Source: Verrucomicrobiales bacterium (lineage in GTDB: Bacteria > Verrucomicrobiota > Verrucomicrobiia > Verrucomicrobiales > DEV007). From it: a stretch of DNA of 64,000 nucleotides. The translations under genes were made by a program, and so were the position numbers. The stretch spans positions 62,001 through 126,000 of the forward strand of contig JARGNI010000010.1 in the NCBI GenBank assembly GCA_029213195.1. The letters run 5' to 3'. This document shows, piece after piece, positions 8,846 through 18,123 of this stretch; the first letter of the stretch is position 1; each line of letters starts with the position of its first letter. The notes under the pieces are model-generated. The model had not been told where the DNA came from and ran no database searches. It worked only from the letters and a program-made list of their open reading frames with translations.

Positions 8846-10240
8846 TCAACGCACCTCGACATCCTCTGCCCAGGCTCGATACAGCCCCAACAGCCTTTGA
8901 ACGAGGTCTGGATTTTGTGAGGAGTAATCAACCGTCTCGGGCTCCGCATTGCTGAGAGAATAAAGCAAATAGCGGGGTTCATTACCTCCCTTTCCAGGAG
9001 GGGAACCGATCAGCTTCCACTCCCCTTCTCTTACCGCCCATCGGTTCTGCCACTGAAAGTAGAGAACAGGATGAGCGGTCGGAGCATCCGGAGAGTCGAT
9101 GATGGGTTGGAGACTGCGACCATCGAGCTCCACGTTTGGAAGATCGACCCGACACCACTCCATCAGGCTGGGATACCAATCCATGATCGTGACGATCTGA
9201 TCTCGGACCACTCCCTGGGGAAGCTTGGCCGGCCAGCTGACCATAGCTGGAACCCGCACGCCGCCCTCGAGAAAGCTCCCCTTCGCACCGATCCATTTGC
9301 CCGTATTCCCGCCGCCACCATGAGCGCTATAGTAGTGGCCCTTCGGAAATCCACTCGCATGATCCTCAATGTCGATCGGACCTTTGTCCTCCACGGAATG
9401 GCCGTTATCACTCTGAAAAATGACGATCGTATTCTCCGTCAGCGAAAGTTCATCGAGTTTCTCCAGGACCAACCCGATGTAGTGATCGGTGGTCGTTGTA
9501 ATCGCAGCGTAGGACCTGCGAGGCATGGGAAGGTGCTCATACATTTTCGTATGCTCTTCCAAAGCCTGCTCGGGATAATGAGGGATATTGAATCCCAGGT
9601 AGAGTAGAAATGGCTGGTCGGTATTCTTCTCCACGAACTCGAGCGCCCGATCCGTGATCAATTCGGGAAAATACTCCCCTTTCCGGAATACCTCCTCCGT
9701 TCCTTCGTAGAGATCGTGATACCCTTTTCCATGGAGAAAGAAATGGTTGTAGTTGTCGATGAATCCGTTTCGGATTCCGAAAAACTCATCGAATCCCTGT
9801 TTCATCGGTCCGAAGTCGCGATGAGACCCCACGTGCCACTTTCCGAACAGCGCAGTCCGATACCCAGCCGTTTTCAGCGCCTCGGCGATCGTCACTTCGT
9901 CGAGAGCCATATTTCGACCATCAGGCCCTTTCATGTTCCCCTGGGTCCAGGAGTTGATCCCGGATCGCTGAGGATGGCGTCCCGTGAGAAGCGCGGCTCT
10001 CGACGGACAACAAACCGTGTGAGCGTAGGCTTGGGTAAAGCGAATCCCATGAGCTGCGATTCGGTCCATGTTCGGGGTATGAAGATCATTCGATCCGTAG
10101 CACCCCGCATCGAGCGTCCCTTGATCATCCGTATAAAAGATCACCACGTTGGGCCGTTTTCCCTCCTCATCGCATAAGGCGAGACAGGGAAAAAAAGCAA
10201 ACGCCAATAGCGAGAGGGAAAGAAAGGGGAAGATTCTCAT
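8846..10240 (-). CDS. Secreted sulfatase (formylglycine-dependent)
   Basis: 464 residues from the ATG at 10240, chosen because it begins a signal peptide (MRIFPFLSLSLLAFAFF); the longer frame from 10312 adds 24 unlikely residues. Family S1 arylsulfatase features are present: metal-binding DD in IFYTDDQG, the formylglycine motif CCPSRAALLTG with Cys77 as the residue to be oxidised, and GKWHVGS further on. The order and SYAAITTTTDHYIG region suit the arylsulfatase A / N-acetylgalactosamine-6-sulfatase group. It precedes the DUF1080/haem giant by 18 bp, so desulfation and further attack on a sulfated glycan are probably co-expressed. No anaerobic maturase or FGE gene is in the window. Confidence 0.93.
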   Translation of the reverse strand: MRIFPFLSLSLLAFAFFPCLALCDEEGKRPNVVIFYTDDQGTLDAGCYGSNDLHTPNMDRIAAHGIRFTQAYAHTVCCPSRAALLTGRHPQRSGINSWTQGNMKGPDGRNMALDEVTIAEALKTAGYRTALFGKWHVGSHRDFGPMKQGFDEFFGIRNGFIDNYNHFFLHGKGYHDLYEGTEEVFRKGEYFPELITDRALEFVEKNTDQPFLLYLGFNIPHYPEQALEEHTKMYEHLPMPRRSYAAITTTTDHYIGLVLEKLDELSLTENTIVIFQSDNGHSVEDKGPIDIEDHASGFPKGHYYSAHGGGGNTGKWIGAKGSFLEGGVRVPAMVSWPAKLPQGVVRDQIVTIMDWYPSLMEWCRVDLPNVELDGRSLQPIIDSPDAPTAHPVLYFQWQNRWAVREGEWKLIGSPPGKGGNEPRYLLYSLSNAEPETVDYSSQNPDLVQRLLGLYRAWAEDVEVR

Positions 10241-10437
10241 AAGCTCGTTGATCACAGTCTTCGATGGATGGGGGAACGCCAGAAGGCCGCCCAGGGGAAA
10301 TCGATCACTCATACGAATCAGGAATCGAATCGTAATCCTCTGCTGGATACAAGCCCGGAGGAGACCTCATTATTCCCTGATCCCGCAACCTTGCGATTCG
10401 ACAAGTCGGTAACGAACCCCATAGCCTGCGAACTGAA

Positions 10438-12000
10438 ATGAACTTCAGAAGCCTTCTCCTTGCACTCCTATGTGCCATTCAATCCGATTCGGTTCTCTTT
10501 GCGGAGCAGGAGGACCAGACCCTACCCAGAGGATATCGAGAGGTCGGTGAAGACAAGGCGGAAGCCATCAAGGAACTCTGTGTCGCGACGGCAAACACCG
10601 GTCTTTTCTCCGGAGCTGTGCTCGTCGCAGAAAAAGGAGAAGTCCTCTACCAAGGTGCGTTCGGACTCGCGAACCGAGAATGGGAAATTCCGAACACCGT
10701 CGACACCAAATTTCGGCTCGCCTCGGTCAGCAAACAGTTCTGCGCAGTTCTCATCCTGCAATTGGCCCAGGAAGGAAGGATCGGACTGGACGATGTGATC
10801 ACGGATCACTTGCCCTGGTATCGAGCAGACACCGGCGACCGAATTACAATTCACCACCTCCTCAGCCACCAGTCCGGAATCAAGGACTACACCGCGAGTT
10901 ACGACTACCGCAGCACGATCTCACGACTCCCGTTCCAGAAGGACGAATTCATCAAGATCTATTGCAGTGATGACCTCATCCACGAGCCCGGAACCCTTTA
11001 CGCCTACTGCAACGCTGGATACTCCATCCTCGGACGAATCATTGAGAAAGTGACTCGCAAGTCTTTTGAAACCAACCTGCAAGAACGCATTTTTACACCA
11101 CTTCGGATGAACGAAAGTGGCTACGATCGAAACAGCAAGATCCTTGAGAAACGTGCCAGTGGCTATACCCGAGGAATATTCGAATACACCAATGCTGACT
11201 ACCTGGACATGGACTCCTCACCGGGAGCCGCTGGAGCACTCTATTCGACAATCGGAGACATGTTTCGCTGGGATCGAGCCCTCTACACCGATCTACTTCT
11301 CAATGAAAAATATCGACGGCTCATGTTCACGCCCAATCGTGATGTGCCCGAGGTCAAAGCCGCAGGAGGTCGTCCCCAGAGTCGCTACGGATACGGATGG
11401 CAAATCTATACGACAACGCATCCGGTTACGAAGCGCAGAACCAAAGTCGTCAACCATGGCGGTGCCATCAGCGGCTTCAGAGCCATGGAACATCGGCTCG
11501 TCGAGGAGGATGCTTTTGTTATTCTCCTCTGCAACCAGGGAGACGATTTCGGGAAGTCCGACGTCTGGAACGCGGTCACCCGGCTCGGAAGGGAACTGAT
11601 CCATCTCGTCACCGACCAACCCTATCGCCTCCCCGGTGCTCCTCCTGTTTCCCAGGAACTAAGGATCTATCAAATCGTGCAGGAACAGGATGTGGATGCA
11701 GCCATCGCTTGGTTCAAGGACAACGGGAAACCTTCCGCATGGGGAGGTAGCACCATCGCCGTATCTGAGAAACTTCTCGAGGAGGGAAAGGTGGAGGCTG
11801 GGCTACAACTGATGGACTTCGAAGTGGAACAATCCCCCGGAAAGGTGTGGATCCTGAGAAAAGCGACCGAGACCTTCCTTCGCTATGGGGAGCCCGAAAA
11901 GGCAATGAGAGTTGCACAACTCGCCCTTGAGCGAAAACCTGAGGATGAACGACTTCTGGGCCTCCTCAATGATGCCAAGGAAGATCTCAAGAGGAAGTAG
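10438..12000 (+). CDS. Serine hydrolase, beta-lactamase class C family
   Basis: 520 residues with a signal peptide in the first 22. The penicillin-binding/class C beta-lactamase catalytic set is intact: SVSK with Ser96 and Lys99, YCN with Tyr190, and an HGGAISGF element in place of KTG. The C-terminal 120 residues look like short helical repeats (TPR-like), which are absent from true beta-lactamases. Homologues act as esterases, D-aminopeptidases or peptidoglycan-modifying enzymes, so resistance should not be inferred. It is divergent from the sulfatase (197-bp gap) and convergent with the outer-membrane protein gene. Confidence 0.88.
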   Translation: MNFRSLLLALLCAIQSDSVLFAEQEDQTLPRGYREVGEDKAEAIKELCVATANTGLFSGAVLVAEKGEVLYQGAFGLANREWEIPNTVDTKFRLASVSKQFCAVLILQLAQEGRIGLDDVITDHLPWYRADTGDRITIHHLLSHQSGIKDYTASYDYRSTISRLPFQKDEFIKIYCSDDLIHEPGTLYAYCNAGYSILGRIIEKVTRKSFETNLQERIFTPLRMNESGYDRNSKILEKRASGYTRGIFEYTNADYLDMDSSPGAAGALYSTIGDMFRWDRALYTDLLLNEKYRRLMFTPNRDVPEVKAAGGRPQSRYGYGWQIYTTTHPVTKRRTKVVNHGGAISGFRAMEHRLVEEDAFVILLCNQGDDFGKSDVWNAVTRLGRELIHLVTDQPYRLPGAPPVSQELRIYQIVQEQDVDAAIAWFKDNGKPSAWGGSTIAVSEKLLEEGKVEAGLQLMDFEVEQSPGKVWILRKATETFLRYGEPEKAMRVAQLALERKPEDERLLGLLNDAKEDLKRK

Positions 12001-12084
12001 ATCCTTTTCCCGTCGGCCTCGAAGTGCTCCCGATTGATCCCTAAAACGGAGCAGGAAGAGGGAAATTTCTGGTGGTAACGACGC

Positions 12085-12114
12085 AAAAAAGGGCCAGGAG
12101 CTACCTCCAGACCC
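12085..12114 (-). terminator. Rho-independent terminator for the outer-membrane protein gene
   Basis: On the minus strand a GC-rich stem with one mismatch and one wobble (12091-12114, GTAG loop) is followed by six T residues (A-run at 12085-12090 on the plus strand). The flank AAAAGGG on the other side may let it also stop the plus-strand transcript of the serine hydrolase. It lies 36-65 bp after the stop at 12150. Confidence 0.75.
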
Positions 12115-12149
12115 TTTTCCAACCAAGGTTCGTAAATACTACGAAAAAA

Positions 12150-12836
12150 TTAGAAGTGGATACGAGCTCCGACGGTCACCGCGGAGTAGTCCTCGCCGAG
12201 GTCAGCTGCAAACTTGAGCGCAAGGTGATCGGTGAGGTGGAAGAGCACTCCAGGATTGAAGACCCATCCTTCATCATTGATGTTGAGACCAGCAGGAACT
12301 CCCTCACGACCGAAGTAGAACGCTTTGGCAAATCCTTCGAGGCGACCGGCGCGAGCACGGATACCAGGCCCGACATAGTAACCCCAGGAATCAAAGGACT
12401 GAATTCCGTTTCCGTTGGCGGTGATGTCACGATGGTCGAAGCCACCCTCGAAAGTGAGGTCGATGCACTTCGCGAGACTGTAGCGAGCACCAAGTCCGAG
12501 ACGATAAGAATGCTCTTCGAGACCATTGCTTACGCCATTGAGGAAATAGTCGGCATCGGTGTTGGTGTAGCTACCGGTGAGAAAGAAGGTATCTCCGAGC
12601 GACTTGGAGAAGCTGATGCCGAGACGGTCTGCATCGTCGTTCAGGAACGCGTTGCTGAAATCTGCCTGCCCGTAATCGAGATCGATGAAATCATAGGAGA
12701 GACAGGGGTGGCACTCGACAGGTGCTTTGCAGTCGGTGATGGGCTGCGCAGGAACAGGTCCGGCAGAAGCCGCAACTGGAACCAAAGAAGCAAACGCAAG
12801 GATGAGCGGTGTCTTTTTCATATTGTTGTTTGTCAT
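12150..12836 (-). CDS. Small outer-membrane beta-barrel protein
   Basis: 228 residues (or 223 if the second ATG, at 12821, is used). A signal peptide with an ASAGP-type cleavage site is followed by a short Cys-containing stretch (CKAPVECHPCLSYDF). Amphipathic strands alternate after that, with aromatic girdles such as FFLTGSYTNTDADYF and WGYYVGPGIRARAG. The chain ends in a C-terminal Phe (VGARIHF), the usual outer-membrane insertion signal. Eight or so strands are likely. No enzymatic motif is visible. It stands alone, with its own AT-rich promoter region and terminator, so it may be abundantly expressed. Function unknown; the barrel call rests on pattern and not on a named family. Confidence 0.75.
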   Translation of the reverse strand: MTNNNMKKTPLILAFASLVPVAASAGPVPAQPITDCKAPVECHPCLSYDFIDLDYGQADFSNAFLNDDADRLGISFSKSLGDTFFLTGSYTNTDADYFLNGVSNGLEEHSYRLGLGARYSLAKCIDLTFEGGFDHRDITANGNGIQSFDSWGYYVGPGIRARAGRLEGFAKAFYFGREGVPAGLNINDEGWVFNPGVLFHLTDHLALKFAADLGEDYSAVTVGARIHF

Positions 12837-12885
12837 TGAGTTAAAAAAGTTGAGTGGAATCAGGACGAATCCTTAACTTTTTCGA

Positions 12886-12914
12886 ATATTACGGGAATCT
12901 TAACTAATTTGCAA
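12886..12914 (-). promoter_or_regulatory. Sigma70-like promoter of the outer-membrane protein gene
   Basis: Minus strand: TTGCAA (12909-12914), a 17-nt spacer, then TAATAT (12886-12891), in a markedly AT-rich stretch. Predicted transcription start near 12879, giving a leader of about 43 nt with no Shine-Dalgarno-like sequence. Confidence 0.55.
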
Positions 12915-13118
12915 TTAAATTTTGTTATTTTCATAATTTTCGCGATGGAGACGTGAGGAATTACAAACATTCGATGAAAACTTTGTAGATTCGTTAGACT
13001 GCTTTCCCTTTTCCTGTCTTGCAGCGGAGACTTTCCGAAGAGCCTGGACTGAGGTCGGACGCGTCGCCTAGTCTGCGACTTGCGCTCAAGAGAGAAATCC
13101 AAGTTGGGTTCCCCCCAC

Positions 13119-14051
13119 CTACTCAGAAACCTCTCCCAAGAGTAGCGTGCGCATCTCCCTGGGAGTCGAATCCCGAATTCCCCCGCGATTGGCACCTGTG
13201 ATCCACCAGTAGATCATTCCCGCATCGGAACAATCGAACTTGTTGGTCTGAAAACGCACCACCCCGTCCCGCTCGGCGTAAGAGAGCCGCTCCCATATCC
13301 ACCTCATCGCAGGATCGGAATGCACCTTCGCCCAGTCCCACTCAGCGATCCGGGTCTGCAATCCCACATTCTGGTCCCCGATCTGGTGTTCCCGGACCCC
13401 GAACTGAAGAATCTGTTTCCAGGTGAAATGGTCTCCACTGTTGTCATTCGCGGGATGATGAGAGACGACATGCACGTAGCGAGACTTCTTGGCATCGGCT
13501 TCTGCAAGGGCAAACCCGATCACATCGGGCTCCCCGGCTTCGATGATCCAGAGAGGATTGCCCACCGACGAGGCATTGATAGCGTCTTTCAAATTTTCGA
13601 CCGCAGCGTGCTGCTCGACCCGACAGTTGAAAACCTTTTCAACAGCCGGAAAGGGCCCGAAAAACGCAATCCCTTCTTCGCACAGCTTCTGAAGCACGGA
13701 TTGCCTGCGCAGCTCATCTTCCTTGGAAATCGGGTTTCTTGATCCGCGAAATGGCTCGAGGTCACAGGAATGCGACAAGTGAACGAGGCGATCCTCCAAC
13801 CCGGCCCCATTCAGGAGTCCCAGCATGACGGCCGTCGCACCGATATCGTCCGGATCGGAAGAATTGCCATCGGCCACAAATGCCAACCGCCCCGCCGGAG
13901 GCTGAATGCGAAGCGTTTTTGTCTCCTGGGCTTCCTCGGAGATGCCCCTCACATTCTGCGCCCTGGCTGGAGTCACCATCGCGAGGAAAATCAGACCGAG
14001 TCCCCCGATGGAGGCAACTCTTGAAATCATCAGCAGGGCAGGCCCTTTCAT
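13119..14051 (-). CDS. Secreted nucleoside-hydrolase-like protein
   Basis: 310 residues from the ATG at 14051. This start is fixed by a 4-base ATGA overlap with the stop of the upstream gene, which indicates translational coupling. A signal peptide (VASIGGLGLIFLAMVTPARA) precedes LAFVADGNSSDPDDIGATAV. The DPDD stretch resembles the calcium-binding Asp cluster of nucleoside hydrolases and the DUF1593 group. Later VVSHHPANDNSGDHF and KFDCSDAGMIYWW are conserved-looking but unassigned. Related PVC proteins are annotated as hypothetical, so hydrolysis of N- or O-glycosides is only a possibility. Its partner is the SHD1 protein directly upstream. Confidence 0.65.
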   Translation of the reverse strand: MKGPALLMISRVASIGGLGLIFLAMVTPARAQNVRGISEEAQETKTLRIQPPAGRLAFVADGNSSDPDDIGATAVMLGLLNGAGLEDRLVHLSHSCDLEPFRGSRNPISKEDELRRQSVLQKLCEEGIAFFGPFPAVEKVFNCRVEQHAAVENLKDAINASSVGNPLWIIEAGEPDVIGFALAEADAKKSRYVHVVSHHPANDNSGDHFTWKQILQFGVREHQIGDQNVGLQTRIAEWDWAKVHSDPAMRWIWERLSYAERDGVVRFQTNKFDCSDAGMIYWWITGANRGGIRDSTPREMRTLLLGEVSE

Positions 14052-14866
14052 CGCAGTTCGTTCCACTTCCTCAGGAACTCCTGATCCGCTTTGCTGAGAG
14101 ACTCCAAAGGGAGTTCGTAGCGCCGTCCCTTGATCAAGCAAATCAAGACACCTGCTCGCAATTCCATGAGCTCCGCCTCGATCTTACGACCTTCCCGATT
14201 GGTAAGAACGCGTTCGGGCCGGGAGGAAGATGTCTGGTCCCTCCTATCGACCACCTTGCTCTCCGGTGGGTTATCTCGCTGGGCCGTTTTGACTCCGATG
14301 TCCTCGTGCACCAAGAGGATCCGATCGAAGTTGAAATTCTTGGAGCGACCGGAGATCGTCAATTCGTAGACTTCCCCGGCTTTCAATTGATAGATCGCAG
14401 GATGCTTCTTGTGGTTCACGTCGAGGAGGGTCGTCCACCCCCACCCGTCCGGTTTTCCTCCGAACATCTTGGTATCGCTTTTCAAAACACTCATGGGAGC
14501 AGTCGTGGCGCTTTGAAAATCGCCCTTGAGCGCCACATAGCAGTCATTGCAGATGTCCTCCCGTTTCGAGATCAACCGCTTCCTCGCTCGCAAGGTCAGC
14601 TGGTACTTCCCAGATTTCTGAATCTGGAAGTGGTATTTCAGAGGCGATTTCGGAGGCCCCATCTCCGGCTTGTTTCCCGTAAACTCAAGATGACAACTCC
14701 CCTGGAAGTCGGCAACATCCGATTTCTTTTCCCACTGGCCCAAACGCGAGTTGGTCGATTCCGCCTCGATGGCGACGACCCCTTTACTCTCCAGGAAAGT
14801 CTTCTCTTCCGCCGACCAGAGGAAACCAGAAAACACGAAGGGGATCAGCAGACAAAAACCACGCAT
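14048..14866 (-). CDS. Secreted CBM-like protein with C-terminal SHD1 domain
   Basis: 272 residues with a Sec signal (MRGFCLLIPFVFSGFLWSA). Residues about 25-190 form a beta-rich, carbohydrate-binding-like module (VVAIEAEST, YHFQIQKSGKYQLTLRAR, VYELTISGRSKNFNFDRILL), which reads like a CBM6/35-type fold. After a polar linker the last 60 residues match the SHD1 (Sla1 homology 1) pattern seen in many PVC exported proteins (NREGRKIEAELMELRAGVLI ending in LPLESLSKADQEFLRKW). It overlaps the nucleoside-hydrolase-like gene by 4 bases. Probably an adhesive or substrate-presenting partner; this role is inferred. Confidence 0.72.
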   Translation of the reverse strand: MRGFCLLIPFVFSGFLWSAEEKTFLESKGVVAIEAESTNSRLGQWEKKSDVADFQGSCHLEFTGNKPEMGPPKSPLKYHFQIQKSGKYQLTLRARKRLISKREDICNDCYVALKGDFQSATTAPMSVLKSDTKMFGGKPDGWGWTTLLDVNHKKHPAIYQLKAGEVYELTISGRSKNFNFDRILLVHEDIGVKTAQRDNPPESKVVDRRDQTSSSRPERVLTNREGRKIEAELMELRAGVLICLIKGRRYELPLESLSKADQEFLRKWNELR

Positions 14867-14946
14867 GGAAAGAAGACTTTCCTTCCGGTCTATGATATTT
14901 CCCTCTCACCCGCAATCGAAACTCCTGCTTTTTTCCAAACCTCATC

Positions 14947-16107
14947 ATGCCGAATCGCTGGAACATGGAACGAGCCGTCAAGGAACGTCCGCCTACTCTC
15001 CACCCCCTCGCCGGTGCGAGCCTCGGCAACTATCTCAGCAAGGTTGGAAGGAACGGGCCTTACGACTCCCGGTCCCGCATCCCCCGTGTCGTCGCCACCG
15101 CGGCAAACCTGCTTCGATTCCCGCTCTCTCGGATGCAGGCACTCCTCCACGACAAGGAGATTTTCTCCCGAGAGATCCAGGTGGGTCCGATCTTTGTTGT
15201 CGGTCACTGGCGAAGCGGGACCACGCACCTGCACAATATCCTCAGTGCCGATCCACAGTTCGGTTGGATTTCGTTCATCCAGACCGTGATGCCATGGGAT
15301 ATGCTCCTTGAGAAAAGACTTCCCTTCCTTCGCAGTCTGATTTCGCGAGAGTTACCTGAAAAACGCGGAACCGACAACGTCGCCTTGTCTATCGATTCCC
15401 CCCAGGAAGAAGAATGGGCTCTCGCCAATCTCAACGAACTCTCCTTCTTCAACTGCTACTATTTCCCTCAGAATTACGAATATCACTTTCGACGCGGGGT
15501 ACTCCTCGAGAACGTTACCAGAGAGGAAAAATCCGCACTCGAACACGCCTACGTCCGCCTCGTGAAGACACTTCACTATGTTCACGAAGAAGAGAAACCT
15601 CTCCTCTTCAAGAACCCCTCTGCCACGGCGCGGATGCCCATGCTCAAGAAGCTGTTCCCGAACGCAAAGTTTGTTCATATCGTCCGAAATCCCTACTCTG
15701 TCTTCGCCTCGAGCCTGGCACGCTACCCACGACTCATGTCAGCGTTCTCCTGGCAGGAGTTTGCCGATATCGCTTTCGAGGACCATACCAAGCTAGCCTA
15801 CGAGTCGCTCATGAGACGCTATCTGAAAGATCGTGAACTCATCCCTCCCGAAGACCTGGTCGAAACCAGCTACGAAGCTCTCACCGAAAACCCTCTCCGT
15901 GAAGTGACCAGAATCTACGAGAAATTCGAGATCCCGTTCCAGGAGAACTCTCTCCCTTCGATGCAGGATTACCTGGAGACGCTCTCCTCTTATCAGAAGA
16001 ACACTCATCAACTCACCCAGGAGCAAGTCGACCACATACGGAATCACTGGCAATTCGCATTGGAAGAATGGGGCTACGAAATGCCCGGGATCGAGGTCGT
16101 TCCTTAG
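14947..16107 (+). CDS. Sulfotransferase family protein
   Basis: 386 residues, no signal peptide, cytoplasmic. The PAPS 5'-phosphosulfate loop is clear in VGHWRSGTTHLHN (Arg89-Thr93) and the 3'-phosphate site in HIVRNPYSVFASS. The overall pattern matches the Sulfotransfer_3 group, which transfers sulfate from PAPS to lipids, glycans or small molecules. It is divergent from the SHD1 gene across 80 bp, with a candidate -10 TATGAT at 14891. Its presence beside several secreted sulfatases means this cell probably both adds and removes sulfate; the acceptor is unknown. A start six codons in (ATG at 14965) is possible. Confidence 0.85.
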   Translation: MPNRWNMERAVKERPPTLHPLAGASLGNYLSKVGRNGPYDSRSRIPRVVATAANLLRFPLSRMQALLHDKEIFSREIQVGPIFVVGHWRSGTTHLHNILSADPQFGWISFIQTVMPWDMLLEKRLPFLRSLISRELPEKRGTDNVALSIDSPQEEEWALANLNELSFFNCYYFPQNYEYHFRRGVLLENVTREEKSALEHAYVRLVKTLHYVHEEEKPLLFKNPSATARMPMLKKLFPNAKFVHIVRNPYSVFASSLARYPRLMSAFSWQEFADIAFEDHTKLAYESLMRRYLKDRELIPPEDLVETSYEALTENPLREVTRIYEKFEIPFQENSLPSMQDYLETLSSYQKNTHQLTQEQVDHIRNHWQFALEEWGYEMPGIEVVP

Positions 16108-16141
16108 GCCTTCATCCAATCAGGTTCCAGTCCCCCCAAGG

Positions 16142-17965
16142 CTACCCTTTGAGAGAGCTGATCTCCTTGGTGCAACGGCGAAGGCGATCCACATTGATGA
16201 GAAGAATGTTCTGGATCAGCTTCGGATAGATCGGGTTCCCCGCCTCCTGCAGAGTTTTCAAACGATCCACGGACAGCGTGTAGCAGGTGGATGCATCGTC
16301 GGCAATGACATCAGCCGAACGCGGACTCCCATCGACCACGGCGAGGTCTCCAAAGCAAACCCCGGGTTCGAATGCGGCAATCCTCTGCGCTTTTCGGCCA
16401 GGATTTTCCGATCGGTGATAAATACTAACCGTTCCTTTCGCAAGGAGGTAGATCTGTTTCGCCTCAGCCCCCTGCTTGACGATACAGGCCCCCGCCTCAA
16501 ACCCTTCCATCTCCAGCATACCCTCCACCGTAGAGAGCTCCTCCGAAGTCAGGGCAGAAAAGATATCGAAATCATGGAAGGGAACGATTCCTGAGACCAT
16601 GGGTTTGGTGACGTTCGCTTCGACGATCCAGTTCTCGCAGGTCTCCAATGCCACGTCCAACTCATCGCAGAAAAGGACATCACAGGTCTGGGCATCGAAC
16701 TTCTCTCGAGTCAGCGCGTGATGCGGATCGACCAGGATCAGCGTCTTGCCCTCTTCCTTCAAAGAAGAGGCAAGCTGGAGAATCAAATCTTCGGCCGCGC
16801 TGTCCGTCAGCCCCGTCCGAGCGAGGTCAATGACGAAGGTCGAAACCCCGTCCTCCAATTCGCTCGCTGACCGGATCAATCTCTCGGTCGCACTGTAGAA
16901 GAGATCACCCTGCATCTCGAATACCACAATGCTCTCTCCATGCTCGAGAATGGCATCATTGTGCGTTTTGGGGCGCTGACGGTTCGACCCGACATCACTC
17001 AGCCGATAAATTCTTCGGATCACAGTTTCCGAAAGCACCGGGTAGTTGAACAGATGAAGATTGAACCGGCGCGAGAGTTCCTTGAAGGTCGCCACCCCGC
17101 GAACACTGTTCCCTTTCGGGTCCAGGCGAGGGGAGAAAACAGCAACTCCCAACTGTCCCGGGAGAACACCGAGAATACCTCCCCCGACACCGCTCTTCGC
17201 TGGCAGTCCGACATTGAAAATCCACTCCCCGCTATAGTCATACATCCCACAAGTGCTCATGACACTGAGCACCTTCTCCACATTCTCAGGCTCGAGGACG
17301 CGTTTGTGAGTGATCGGATTCATTCCCCCATTGGCCAGTGACGCCGCCATGACCGCAAGATCTCGGCAATTGACCAGGATCGAGCATTGTTTGAAATAAA
17401 CCTCCACGGCCTCGTCCACGGGATCATCGAGCATCTCGAAATTCCGGAGAAGATTCGCAATTGCACGATTTCGGAAACCTGTCCTGCTTTCGGATTGGTA
17501 GACAGATTCATCCACCCGGAGATCTCTCGCTGCGAATTCGCTGAATCGAGAACGAACCTTTTCAAAACGTTCTTCGAAGTCCTTGCCAGGTACCATCCCA
17601 GTCGCGGTGATGGCGCCGGCGTTGATCATCGGGTTGAGGGGGCGCCCAGTTTCGGGATCCAGACTGATGGAATTGAAGGCCTCTCCCGAAGGCTCGACCC
17701 CGATTCGCTTGGAGACCGCGTCGAAGCCAAATTCATCGAGAATCATTCCATACGAGAAAGCCTTTGAGACGGATTGGATAGTGAACTCCTGATCGGAGTC
17801 TCCCACTTCGTAGATATGGCCATCGGCCGTGATGATACAGATGCCAAACCAGTCAGGATCAGCCTTCGCCAGCTCCGGAATGTAGTCGGCTAGATCTCCG
17901 CCATCGAGCGACCGATAGGTCTCATGGAGTTGCTTGATGATCTGGGAAATAACGCTGGGCTTCAT
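16142..17965 (-). CDS. glsA: Glutaminase A fused to STAS and cyclic-nucleotide-binding domains
   Basis: 607 residues, about twice the length of a plain glutaminase. Residues 1-305 are glutaminase A, with the serine-dependent catalytic pair Ser65 and Lys68 in SVSK and the family blocks FNSISLD, MINAGAI and KSGVGGGILG. It converts glutamine to glutamate and ammonia. About 325-430 is a STAS-like domain (VVFEMQGDLFYSATERL, TFVIDLARTG). About 455-595 is a cNMP-binding domain with the phosphate-binding cassette FGDLAVVDGSPRSADV including the key Arg. Such fusions exist in other bacteria and suggest activity gated by cAMP or a similar ligand. No signal peptide. Confidence 0.92.
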   Translation of the reverse strand: MKPSVISQIIKQLHETYRSLDGGDLADYIPELAKADPDWFGICIITADGHIYEVGDSDQEFTIQSVSKAFSYGMILDEFGFDAVSKRIGVEPSGEAFNSISLDPETGRPLNPMINAGAITATGMVPGKDFEERFEKVRSRFSEFAARDLRVDESVYQSESRTGFRNRAIANLLRNFEMLDDPVDEAVEVYFKQCSILVNCRDLAVMAASLANGGMNPITHKRVLEPENVEKVLSVMSTCGMYDYSGEWIFNVGLPAKSGVGGGILGVLPGQLGVAVFSPRLDPKGNSVRGVATFKELSRRFNLHLFNYPVLSETVIRRIYRLSDVGSNRQRPKTHNDAILEHGESIVVFEMQGDLFYSATERLIRSASELEDGVSTFVIDLARTGLTDSAAEDLILQLASSLKEEGKTLILVDPHHALTREKFDAQTCDVLFCDELDVALETCENWIVEANVTKPMVSGIVPFHDFDIFSALTSEELSTVEGMLEMEGFEAGACIVKQGAEAKQIYLLAKGTVSIYHRSENPGRKAQRIAAFEPGVCFGDLAVVDGSPRSADVIADDASTCYTLSVDRLKTLQEAGNPIYPKLIQNILLINVDRLRRCTKEISSLKG

Positions 17966-18123
17966 AGTAGCAGAAGCAACACTTCAATAGCAATTTCCAT
18001 GCCACCGTGCCCTCAACTCGCTGCGCATCAAATAAACGTGGCGAACCGTTGCCTCGATTTGTCTTTCACAAGGGCCATGGTGCGCCAATTTCAGACCAGA
18101 CCGGGAGGATTCGATAGCACCCA

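Noticed and set aside
10438-12000. Beta-lactam resistance gene
   Set aside because: SxxK and YxN are shared with many esterases and peptidases; the KTG element is replaced and a TPR-like tail is present, so resistance is not supported.
13880-15289. 469-codon plus-strand frame
   Set aside because: It overlaps three well-supported genes on both strands and shows no domain.
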